A DNA stretch of 6,971 nt from Prevotellaceae bacterium (GTDB lineage: Bacteria; Bacteroidota; Bacteroidia; Bacteroidales; UBA932), in assembly GCA_031259655.1 (NCBI GenBank), contig JAIRLF010000364.1, forward strand, positions 1 to 6,971. Direction: 5' to 3'. Below, one piece after another: positions 1-6,856 of this stretch. The notes beneath the pieces were generated by a model. The model did no database searches. It was not told where the DNA came from and worked only from the letters and a program-made list of their open reading frames with translations. How positions within the stretch are numbered: the stretch's first letter is position 1; each line of letters opens with the position of its first letter. Both the position numbers and the translations under genes were made by a program.

Positions 1-43
1 TCAGGTGGGAAAATTTCGAGAATTGAAAAATGAGAATAAATAA

Positions 44-74
44 AAAGCCTTCGGAAATCAATTCCGAAGGCTTT
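44..74 (-). terminator. Rho-independent terminator of groES-groEL
   Basis: A perfect 13-bp inverted repeat (44-56 pairing with 62-74, arm core GCCTTCGG) encloses a 5-nt loop. Read on the minus strand the stem is followed by a T-rich run (TTTTTATTTATT), the classical intrinsic terminator layout. It lies 22 nt beyond the groEL stop codon, so it closes the chaperonin operon. On the plus strand the following bases are only CATTTT, so termination in that direction would be weaker. Positions 1-43 left of it show no feature I can support. Confidence 0.9.
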
Positions 75-96
75 CATTTTGAGTAATATGAGTATT

Positions 97-1758
<1,662 letters not shown>

Positions 1759-1777
1759 TTAATACTTTTTTTACGAT

Positions 1778-2053
1778 TTATACTATTGCTAAGATGTCTG
1801 AAACCCGCATAATCAGGTAATCTTTACTATCGACGGAAATTTCGGTACCCGAATACTTGCCGTACAAAACTTCGTCGCCTACTTTCACCTCCATAGGTTC
1901 GTCTTTTTTACCGGGTCCGGCGGCTATCACCGTACCTCTTTGCGGTTTTTCTTTCGCGGTATTGGGGATATAAAGCCCGCTTGCTGTTTTCTCTTCTGCC
2001 TCTTTAGGCTCTATCAGAACTCGGTCTGCTAATGGTTTAATATTTACTGCCAT
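1778..2053 (-). CDS. groES: 10-kDa co-chaperonin GroES
   Basis: Co-chaperonin that caps the GroEL ring and forms the closed folding chamber. The 91-residue product is of normal length and full. It starts [16 protein letters not shown], followed by the mobile loop at about residues 20-38 ([19 protein letters not shown]) whose hydrophobic LYIP part docks on GroEL apical domains, then the [10 protein letters not shown] and [14 protein letters not shown] strands of the beta-barrel and a C-terminal [16 protein letters not shown]. The ATG at 2053 gives the standard start; the leader just before it is A-rich (AATTAAAGAAA) and lacks a Shine-Dalgarno sequence. It is the first gene of the groES-groEL operon. 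The region upstream has a sigma-54-like element and a palindrome, described separately, which are the best candidates for stress control. No CIRCE element is seen. Confidence 0.98.
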   Translation of the reverse strand: MAVNIKPLADRVLIEPKEAEEKTASGLYIPNTAKEKPQRGTVIAAGPGKKDEPMEVKVGDEVLYGKYSGTEISVDSKDYLIMRVSDILAIV

Positions 2054-2117
2054 TTTCTTTAATTATTTTTAGTTAAACATTTATTAATATTAATCATTAA
2101 AATTTGGTTTCAATTAT

Positions 2118-2135
2118 AGCATATTCTGTGCCAAA
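2118..2135 (-). promoter_or_regulatory. Putative sigma-54 (-24/-12) promoter of groES
   Basis: Read on the minus strand this is TTTGGCACAGAATATGCT. It has the sigma-54 pattern GG-N10-GC (GG at 2132-2131, GC at 2120-2119) with a full TTGGCAC -24 half and an ATGCT -12 half (consensus TTGCA/T, one mismatch). A start about 12 nt past the GC would give a leader of roughly 54 nt before groES. No good TAnnTTTG housekeeping element with a correctly spaced TTTG was found here; the closest, TATAATTG at 2118-2111, has one mismatch and a spacer of only 13 bp from the TTTG at 2135-2132. The motif is seen; that RNA polymerase with sigma-54 uses it is inference. Confidence 0.5.
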
Positions 2136-2166
2136 CCCGTTTTTGGGAATTTTAACCCCTCTAAAA

Positions 2167-2179
2167 TGACAAATTGTCA
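2167..2179. promoter_or_regulatory. Palindromic operator candidate upstream of groES
   Basis: TGACAA-A-TTGTCA is a perfect inverted repeat with 6-bp arms and a single central base. After one mismatched pair (2166/2180) it continues for three more A-T pairs on each side. It sits 31 bp upstream of the -24 half of the sigma-54-like groES promoter, a sensible place for a dimeric regulator such as an enhancer-binding protein. It is not CIRCE (TTAGCACTC-N9-GAGTGCTAA). The symmetry is directly visible; the regulatory role is inferred from its position. Confidence 0.5.
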
Positions 2180-2261
2180 GTTTTTGCAAAACAATGAAGA
2201 AAAAGTATGACAAAATTTCAATTCACCGTACATCTACTGTCGTGTCAACATTGTCGCATTT

Positions 2262-2338
2262 CGTCATTGCGACCGAAGTGAAGCAATCCGGAAAACACGA
2301 AACTCGGGGTTGCTTCGGGCTGCGCCATTACAGTGACG
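2262..2338. repeat. Degenerate hairpin-type dispersed repeat (REP/MITE-like)
   Basis: The left arm, starting CGTCATTGCGACCGAAGTGAAGCAATCC, resembles a type of dispersed palindrome I recall from many bacterial genomes (CGTCATTGCGA...GAAGCAATCC). The right arm (about 2307-2338) contains GGTTGCTTCG, then TGCGCCATTACAGTGACG, an imperfect reverse complement of the left arm: the inner GAAGCAA/TTGCTTC and the outer CGTCA/TGACG segments match, while the middle has diverged. About 18 bp lie between the arms. It therefore looks like an old, decayed copy of a non-coding mobile repeat. No transposase gene is near. Family assignment is from memory of the motif, not a search. Confidence 0.5.
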
Positions 2339-2350
2339 TTTCATCTCCAA

Positions 2351-2608
2351 TCACACATCGTTCAGTATTATCGTCAACGTGAACGTTTTGCAGGCGAGGC
2401 AACTGTCATTGTCGGGCGTGTACGTAACCGTTATTTGTCTTGCCGCCGTATTTGTATAGATTGCTTTGCCGTCCATTGTTATGACTTGACCAGAACAAAC
2501 TGTTTATTCTCACCAAAACGTCTACGGTGAGCGTCATCATGGCAGTTTCTCCTGACATCCGGACGCCGTCCCCTGACATAATACGGACACCGTCTGCGTT
2601 TGCATTTG
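2351..2608 (-). pseudogene. Decayed coding remnant, possible beta-sandwich protein C-terminus
   Basis: The minus strand carries two protein-like stretches in different frames. The upstream piece (about 2608-2513) reads ANANADGVRIMSGDGVRMSG, then ETAMMTLTVDVL. The downstream piece is open from 2503 to the stop at 2351-2353 and from its only methionine (2476) gives a 41-residue stretch that includes RQITVTYTPDNDSCLACKTF and ends TLTIILNDV. The alternating Thr/hydrophobic pattern suggests beta-strands of an Ig-like or similar domain. A single frame change between 2503 and about 2520 would join the two. The upstream piece has no start codon and runs into a stop just before 2608. Two tandem imperfect copies of a 20/23-bp unit at 2551-2594 differ by exactly one codon, which supports past coding. 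No family is recognised; the call rests on composition and frame, so it is tentative. The opposite strand of the same stretch is Arg/Cys-rich, as expected of a shadow frame. Confidence 0.35.
2551..2594. repeat. Imperfect tandem duplication, 20/23-bp units
   Basis: Copy 1 (2551-2570) reads CCTGACATCCGGACGCCGTC; copy 2 (2572-2594) begins CCTGACAT and ends CGGACACCGTC. They differ by one extra triplet in copy 2 and one substitution. On the minus strand they encode DGVRIMSG and DGVRMSG, so the length difference is one codon. The unit lies inside the decayed coding remnant. Confidence 0.6.
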
Positions 2609-2652
2609 CTATTTATACTGCTATACAATTATTTAAAGGCTTTTAATTTACA

Positions 2653-2670
2653 TTTGGCACGTTTTTTGTT
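2653..2670 (+). promoter_or_regulatory. Second sigma-54-like element, rightward
   Basis: TTTGGCACGTTTTTTGTT has the -24 half TTGGCAC(G) in full and, after the right spacing (GG at 2656-2657, ten bases, then GT at 2668-2669), a -12 half TTGTT that departs from consensus TTGC at one base. A start near 2680 would leave about 200 nt of leader before queA, with no convincing gene in between: only a 12-codon frame at 2709-2747. It may be a promoter stranded by gene loss, an additional queA promoter, or a chance match. The leftward groES element has the same TTTGGCAC core. Confidence 0.4.
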
Positions 2671-2825
2671 TAGTAATTGCCGGATACACTTATTAAAACA
2701 GTTGAGTTATGATGAGTTGGAAATGCAGGCGAACTATAATTAATTAACAGCTGAAATTTTACAACACACAAAAACAGCGCAATACAAGATTAAGTAAATT
2801 TTTTTTACGGAAAATGAAACAAATT

Positions 2826-2833
2826 TATTTTTG
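2826..2833 (+). promoter_or_regulatory. Probable -7 element of queA promoter
   Basis: TATTTTTG matches the Bacteroidota housekeeping -7 consensus TAnnTTTG and lies 47 nt before the queA start, predicting a leader of about 40 nt. No clear TTTG stands at the expected -33 position; only a run of T (2799-2806) is there. The region immediately before the ATG is A-rich with a short AAGG directly abutting it, too close to act as a normal Shine-Dalgarno site. Confidence 0.45.
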
Positions 2834-2880
2834 CCACGTATAAAGGGTGTTTTTTTTGTGTAAAAAATATAAAAGTAAGG

Positions 2881-3933
2881 ATGAAACTATCACAATTTGA
2901 TTTTAGACTGCCACCGGAGTTAGTCGCAAAGTATCCCTCGAAAAACAGGGACGAATCTCGTTTAATGATTGTTAAAAGAAAAACGGGAAAAATAGAACAT
3001 GGAGTATTTAAAGACATCATCAAATTCTTTAACGAAGAAGATGTGTTTGTGCTCAACAACACTAAGGTCTTTCCTGCACGATTGTATGGAAATAAAGAAA
3101 AAACGGGCGCCGACATCGAAGTTTTTCTTTTGAGGGAGCTTAACCGCGACCAGCGTTTATGGGACGTACTGGTTGACCCCGCAAGAAAAATCAGGATTGG
3201 AAACAAACTCTATTTTGGAGATAACGACCTGATTGTCGCCGAAGTTATCGACAACACAACATCGCGGGGACGTACCTTGCGTTTCCTTTTCGACGGAAGT
3301 TACAGCGAATTTAAGACCGCGCTCTTCAAACTCGGAGAGATGCCGCTGCCGCGTTGGGTGCGTAAAAAAGTGGAATCTATCGACGAAGACCGCTATCAAA
3401 CTATCTTTGCAAAACACGAAGGCGCTGTCGCCGCTCCTTTTGCGGGTCTGCACTTCAGCCGCGAGCTGTTGAAACGATGTGAAATCAAGGGTATTGACGT
3501 TGCCGAAGTTACGCTTCATCTTGGTTTGGGAAGTTTCAGGGAAATCGACGTCGAGGACCTGAGCAAACACAAAATGGATTCCGAGCAAATCATGATTCCC
3601 GAAGAAACCGAGTACATTGTCAATAACGCCAAAGACAAGGGTAAAAAAATATGCGCCATAGGAACAACAGTATTAAGGACTTTGGAAAGTTCGTACACGA
3701 CTCAGGGATACCTGAAATCGTATGAAGGATGGACAAACAAGTTTATTTTTCCCCCGTACGAATGTGTTGTACCCGATGCACTTGTGTCGAATTTTCATCA
3801 ACCCCTGTCCACTTTGATGATGACGACGGCTTCGTTCGGAGGATATCACACGGTGATGAATGCCTACACGACGGCGGTGAAAGAAAAATACAAGTTCGGA
3901 GCTTATGGCGACGCAATGTTAATCATCGATTAA
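2881..3933 (+). CDS. queA: S-adenosylmethionine:tRNA ribosyltransferase-isomerase QueA
   Basis: Cytosolic enzyme of queuosine synthesis: it transfers the ribose part of S-adenosylmethionine to 7-aminomethyl-7-deazaguanine at position 34 of tRNAs with GUN anticodons and isomerises it to epoxyqueuosine. The 350-residue product is full length. Family motifs occur in order: the [15 protein letters not shown] start, ESRLMIV (about 25-31), [14 protein letters not shown] (57-70), the long signature [21 protein letters not shown] (172-192), [13 protein letters not shown] (210-222), HKMDSEQ (230-236), [12 protein letters not shown] (259-270), [23 protein letters not shown] (about 286-308, the lipid-like SAM-dependent region), and [14 protein letters not shown] at the C-terminus. 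The ATG at 2881 gives the expected N-terminus. The next gene, lpxH, begins 18 nt after its stop, so the two are probably co-transcribed. Other queuosine genes are not in the window, so their presence elsewhere in the genome is inferred. Confidence 0.97.
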   Translation: MKLSQFDFRLPPELVAKYPSKNRDESRLMIVKRKTGKIEHGVFKDIIKFFNEEDVFVLNNTKVFPARLYGNKEKTGADIEVFLLRELNRDQRLWDVLVDPARKIRIGNKLYFGDNDLIVAEVIDNTTSRGRTLRFLFDGSYSEFKTALFKLGEMPLPRWVRKKVESIDEDRYQTIFAKHEGAVAAPFAGLHFSRELLKRCEIKGIDVAEVTLHLGLGSFREIDVEDLSKHKMDSEQIMIPEETEYIVNNAKDKGKKICAIGTTVLRTLESSYTTQGYLKSYEGWTNKFIFPPYECVVPDALVSNFHQPLSTLMMTTASFGGYHTVMNAYTTAVKEKYKFGAYGDAMLIID

Positions 3934-3951
3934 GCGTTGAATCGAACTCGT

Positions 3952-4713
3952 ATGAATTATTATTTTGCCGCAGATGTTCATCTTGGACTGCCTCCCGACG
4001 AAGATTCTCGAAAACGGGAACGCCGTTTTGTCAACTGGTTAGACAGCATCAAATCCGATGCCGAAGAGATATTTTTGTTGGGAGATATTTTCGATTTTTG
4101 GTTTGAGTACAAGAAAGTTGTCCCGCGAGGATTTGTTCGCACAATGGGGAAACTCGCCGAACTTACCGATTCGGGGATACCGGTGCATTTTTTTGCGGGA
4201 AATCACGACCTTTGGGTAAGCGATTATCTGCAATCGGAATTAGGCGTGATTTTTCATCCAACCGATTATACCGTAAATCTTTGCGGACAAAAATTTCGTA
4301 TGACGCATGGCGACGCTCTCAATACGGGCGACAAAAATCAGATACTGTTGAGATGGATATTCACAAACAGGTATTTGCGGAAAACGTACGCTGCAATACA
4401 TCCATACGTCGGTTTGACGTTTGCGCACGCATGGTCGAAAAGCAACAGACAAAAGCACGGCAGCATAGAGTTTAGTCTCGATAATCCGTTCTATAACAGA
4501 GCGTGCGAAATTGCCAAAGAACAGAATCTCGATTTTTTCGTTATGGGACATCTGCACGTACCGGTGAATCTTCCGGCAAACGGTTTCGACTATATCGTTC
4601 TTCCCGACTGGTTTTCGGGCGGAGGATATGCCGTTTTCGATGGAAAAGAAATGCAAATCAAATTTCTTAACTCTGATAATCAAGAACCAACGAAATTAAA
4701 TAAGGCGGAATGA
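3952..4713 (+). CDS. lpxH: UDP-2,3-diacylglucosamine pyrophosphatase, LpxH type
   Basis: Metallophosphoesterase that hydrolyses UDP-2,3-diacylglucosamine to lipid X and UMP in lipid A synthesis, acting at the inner face of the cytoplasmic membrane. All metal-binding motifs of the calcineurin-like fold are visible in the 253-residue protein: AADVHLG (D8, H10), GDIFDFWFEY (D45), AGNHD (N84, H85), THGD (H119) and GHLH (H200, H202). The FDFWFEY stretch is typical of LpxH rather than of general phosphoesterases. I chose the ATG at 3952 because it places the first beta-strand (MNYYFAADVH) at the very start; an in-frame TTG at 3937 would add only five residues (MNRTR) and is less likely. The gene follows queA by 18 nt. 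The last residues (about 240-253) are a hydrophilic tail. Family members in Bacteroidota are usually annotated this way; the exact substrate is inferred from family. Confidence 0.9.
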   Translation: MNYYFAADVHLGLPPDEDSRKRERRFVNWLDSIKSDAEEIFLLGDIFDFWFEYKKVVPRGFVRTMGKLAELTDSGIPVHFFAGNHDLWVSDYLQSELGVIFHPTDYTVNLCGQKFRMTHGDALNTGDKNQILLRWIFTNRYLRKTYAAIHPYVGLTFAHAWSKSNRQKHGSIEFSLDNPFYNRACEIAKEQNLDFFVMGHLHVPVNLPANGFDYIVLPDWFSGGGYAVFDGKEMQIKFLNSDNQEPTKLNKAE

Positions 4714-4723
4714 TTTTTTTGCC

Positions 4724-4731
4724 TACATTTG
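4724..4731 (+). promoter_or_regulatory. Probable -7 element of slyD promoter
   Basis: TACATTTG fits the Bacteroidota -7 consensus TAnnTTTG and stands 28 nt before the slyD ATG, directly after the lpxH stop codon. It predicts a leader of about 20 nt. A matching TTTG at -33 is not seen because that stretch is the 3' end of lpxH, so the promoter may be weak and slyD may also be read through from queA-lpxH. Confidence 0.4.
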
Positions 4732-4759
4732 CGAATTATAATTTAATAGATAAAAATAA

Positions 4760-5317
4760 ATGAAAGTAGAACAAAACAAAGTAGTCTCATTGAGTTACAA
4801 TCTCGAAGCGGACGGAAATGTAATCGAAGTAGTAACAAAAGAAAAACCCATGCAGTTTATGTATGGCGCAGGGTATTTGCTCCCGAATTTTGAATATCAA
4901 ATAGCTAACATGAACATGGGCGACAAGTTCGATTTTGTGCTGCAAGCCGACGAAGCTTACGGCGAAATCGACGAACAGGCTATAATAACCCTCCCGAAAA
5001 GCTCTTTCGAAATCGATGGCGACTTCGACGAACAGTTTGTGCAAGTCGGCAAAAGTCTCCCGATGCAAGACCAGGAGGGTAATCGTATGTATGGAACCGT
5101 CGAAAATATCGACGACAATACTGTTACCATGAATTTCAATCATCCTCTGGCAGGAAGCGCATTACATTTCTCCGGCGAAATAGTGGACATTCGTGAAGCT
5201 ACTCCCGAAGATTTGGCGGGACATTGCGGCAACGGTTGCAACTGTGGATGCGATTGTTACGACGAAGACAGTGGATGCGATTGCTGCGACGAAGACGGTT
5301 GCGAATGCGATTATTGA
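4760..5317 (+). CDS. slyD: FKBP-type peptidyl-prolyl isomerase, SlyD-like, with Cys-rich tail
   Basis: Cytosolic prolyl cis-trans isomerase and chaperone of the SlyD branch of FKBPs. The 185-residue protein begins with the split FKBP domain (VVSLSYNLEADGNVIE; FMYGAGYLLPNFEYQIANMNMGDKFDF, about 34-59; EAYGEID, 65-71). An inserted insert-in-flap chaperone domain follows at about 73-126, and the FKBP domain closes with the family hallmark NFNHPLAGSALHFSGEIVDI (125-144). The last 30 residues carry ten cysteines and a histidine (H155; C156, 160, 162, 164, 166, 173, 175, 176, 181, 183) among Asp/Glu, a likely metal-binding tail as in nickel-handling SlyD. This tail contains a 9-residue tandem duplication (GCDCYDEDS then GCDCCDEDG). 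The ATG at 4760 has an A-rich leader and no Shine-Dalgarno. It is separated from lpxH by 46 nt holding a candidate promoter. A role in metallocentre assembly is possible but no hydrogenase or urease gene is nearby. Confidence 0.93.
   Translation: MKVEQNKVVSLSYNLEADGNVIEVVTKEKPMQFMYGAGYLLPNFEYQIANMNMGDKFDFVLQADEAYGEIDEQAIITLPKSSFEIDGDFDEQFVQVGKSLPMQDQEGNRMYGTVENIDDNTVTMNFNHPLAGSALHFSGEIVDIREATPEDLAGHCGNGCNCGCDCYDEDSGCDCCDEDGCECDY
5244..5297 (+). repeat. 27-bp tandem repeat in the slyD tail
   Basis: Two adjacent 27-bp units (5244-5270 and 5271-5297) differ at only three positions. Being a multiple of three, the duplication keeps frame and doubles a nine-residue Cys/Asp unit of the SlyD metal-binding tail. 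The high identity suggests a fairly recent duplication or repeat-length variation. Confidence 0.85.
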
Positions 5318-5453
5318 TGTTTATCCCGAAACACTAACGACTTGTAACAGTATTGAGGTCGGAATTCAATATAAATATTATGAGCGTTGAAATGGTTGGC
5401 GAATATAATTTTTAAACTCGGAATGAGGAGTAACAAGCCGATAGATATAAAAG

Positions 5454-5483
5454 TGTCGTCCCCGCGAATCCGCAGGGACGACA
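5454..5483. terminator. Bidirectional intrinsic terminator between slyD and the beta-barrel gene
   Basis: TGTCGTCCC (5454-5462) pairs with GGGACGACA (5475-5483); after one C-A mismatch three more pairs (5464-5466 with 5471-5473) close an AATC loop. The plus strand continues TTTTATCT and the minus strand continues CTTTTATAT, so the hairpin can end transcription from both converging sides. It lies 136 nt after slyD and 55 nt after the minus-strand beta-barrel gene. The rest of 5318-5538 shows no coding or other structure that I can support. Confidence 0.8.
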
Positions 5484-5538
5484 TTTTATCTACCGTATGC
5501 TTTAAACTTACGGAACACAAGGTATCTTTCGTAGGAAA

Positions 5539-6150
5539 TTAGAAGAAATAACCTACCGACAAATTAAAAGACCCCAATTTTATAGACACTTGATCAACAC
5601 CGGTAAGGTTAGCCAATCCATGCTGATAACCAACGCCAACGGTAAATTTAGAGACTTCGATTCCTAAACCTGCTCCAATGCCGAAATTAAGATGTTTTGC
5701 TTTAAACTCATCCCACTCGAAAAGGTCAACAGCGCCACTGATACCTTCTGATTCTGCTTTCAATTTTGCCGAAACAGCATATCCAACATAAGGACCAGCA
5801 GTAACATAGAATTTCAAATTTTCAGTTCCCATTTTATATTTCAGATTGATAGGTAACTGAATAAATTGTAGTTCCATTCTCGAACTAACACCTTCTTCCT
5901 CTTCTTTAGGTTTGATGTTGTTCATAACATACAAAAGTTCGGGTTGCAGTGCAAAAGATTCCGAAAAAGAATATTCCAACACTCCTCCAAGATTAAACCC
6001 TACACCGAGTTTAAATTCGGAAATTTTTTCTCCATTATATTTTTCAGAAATATTGGAGAACGTTCCTCCGGCTTTCACGCCATAGCGTATTTGTGCATTG
6101 ACTCCAACAGCCAATAAAACGCAAAACAGTAATAAAAAAATTTTTCTCAT
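5539..6150 (-). CDS. Outer-membrane beta-barrel protein, porin family
   Basis: A 203-residue secreted protein of the small outer-membrane beta-barrel type frequent in Bacteroidota. Residues 1-19 form a typical signal peptide (MRK, a Leu/Val/Phe-rich core, then VNA before Q20). The mature part alternates polar and hydrophobic residues in Gly-rich amphipathic strands: YGVKAGGTFSNI (23-34), FKLGVGFNLGGVLEYSF (46-62), FALQPELLYVM (66-76), FIQLPINLKYKM (96-107), LKFYVTAGPYVGYAV (112-126), LNFGIGAGLGIEV (154-166), FTVGVGYQHGLANL (169-182) and FNLSVGYFF at the end. The terminal Phe after a final strand is the usual outer-membrane assembly signal. An acidic loop (KPKEEEEG, 80-87) is probably surface exposed. 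LQPELLYV and FIQLPINLKY are typical of the OMP_b-brl group. No specific ligand or function can be named. It has its own promoter and terminator and thus forms a single-gene unit. Confidence 0.85.
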   Translation of the reverse strand: MRKIFLLLFCVLLAVGVNAQIRYGVKAGGTFSNISEKYNGEKISEFKLGVGFNLGGVLEYSFSESFALQPELLYVMNNIKPKEEEEGVSSRMELQFIQLPINLKYKMGTENLKFYVTAGPYVGYAVSAKLKAESEGISGAVDLFEWDEFKAKHLNFGIGAGLGIEVSKFTVGVGYQHGLANLTGVDQVSIKLGSFNLSVGYFF

Positions 6151-6223
6151 AATTTTATAAAATATTTATTAATTTCACCTACTCGTATAGCTTTTCGGTA
6201 TTCGCTTTTATAATAAAACGGTG

Positions 6224-6255
6224 CAAAAGTACAATAAAGTTTTCGAACGACAAAA
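6224..6255 (-). promoter_or_regulatory. Bacteroidota housekeeping promoter of the beta-barrel gene
   Basis: On the minus strand TTTTG (6255-6251) is followed after 19 bp by TACTTTTG (6231-6224), a near-ideal match to the Bacteroidota promoter TTTG / TAnnTTTG. The expected start near 6218 gives an AT-rich leader of about 70 nt before the ATG at 6150. This is the best-formed promoter in the window and supports both the taxonomic call and the chosen gene start. Confidence 0.75.
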
Positions 6256-6341
6256 CAAAACCCGCAAAAAATTGTCTAACAGCGACTGATTTTTATTGTT
6301 CCTGTCCTCGTTATGCGCTCAAATACAGGGCATAAAAAATG

Positions 6342-6357
6342 TTTGTCGTTTGACAAA
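6342..6357. repeat. Short inverted repeat left of the intron
   Basis: TTTGTC-GTTT-GACAAA is a perfect 6-bp inverted repeat with a 4-nt spacer. It lies between the beta-barrel promoter and the group II intron in AT-rich non-coding DNA. It could be an operator or part of the old target region of the intron; neither is demonstrated. Otherwise 6256-6404 holds nothing I can identify. Confidence 0.4.
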
Positions 6358-6766
6358 AAAAATTGTCCAAAGCCGCGTAAAAACTAAAAACTAAGAGTAG
6401 CTTTGTGCCGTGAGAACGCAATGGAGTGGCTGCCATGCGTAGAGCTGCGAATTACATGGTAGTATGGCCTACCGAAATCGCCTTACAGGAGGAGGTTTCA
6501 AACCGGTGTATGCTGCTGATATCGGAAACGAATTGGTAGTGAACGATACATTCAAAAAGGCAGTAATAAACTGTCAGGTGTGGATATAGGAGATGAACGC
6601 AAGTGAATTGTCGAAGAAGCGTCGAAACTTAGCTAGACGATGTCAAAACCGGGGTATGGCCACGATTCCGGGATAAGTGAATGGAGCAACCTGTTTACTG
6701 CCTTCACGGCATCCGGCGTACAGACAGCATGACCTGTATCTTGGGTAATTTGCGGAAACGCGGGAA

Positions 6767-6840
6767 CTCAATATGAGATGCAAAGGGATAATCCGAAAGC
6801 GGCGACCCCGTAAGGAAAGAGTACCGAAGCTCATATTGGG
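6767..6840 (+). other. Group II intron domain III stem-loop
   Basis: CTCAATATGAG (6767-6777) pairs with CTCATATTGGG (6830-6840) over 11 bp including one G-U pair. It encloses the conserved GGGATAATCCGAAAG and GGAAAGAGTACCGAAG segments. This is the expected shape and location of domain III just before the ORF-bearing domain IV, and the intact pairing indicates that the ribozyme part has not decayed much. Confidence 0.6.
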
Positions 6841-6856
6841 GGCGGACTGCCTCGTA

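Noticed and set aside
2054..2200. CIRCE element or sigma-32 promoter for groES
   Set aside because: No TTAGCACTC-N9-GAGTGCTAA pattern and no convincing sigma-32 consensus was found; the visible palindrome is a different sequence.
2194..2382. Plus-strand 62-codon frame upstream of queA
   Set aside because: It runs through the degenerate hairpin repeat, lacks a recognisable domain, and has no promoter or ribosome-binding context.
2333..2530. Plus-strand 65-codon frame rich in Arg and Cys
   Set aside because: Its composition is that of the reverse strand of a coding sequence; the minus strand of the same stretch is more protein-like.
2709..2747. 12-codon frame MMSWKCRRTIIN after the second sigma-54-like element
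   Set aside because: Too short and without a ribosome-binding context to be called a gene.
2805..3206. Minus-strand 133-codon frame overlapping queA
   Set aside because: It is opposite an intact queA and covers its promoter; no family features.
3937..3951. Alternative TTG start for lpxH
   Set aside because: It adds only MNRTR ahead of the first conserved strand; the ATG at 3952 fits the family better.
6643..6834. Minus-strand 63-codon frame in the right part
   Set aside because: It lies within structured ribozyme domains I-III of the group II intron, on the opposite strand.
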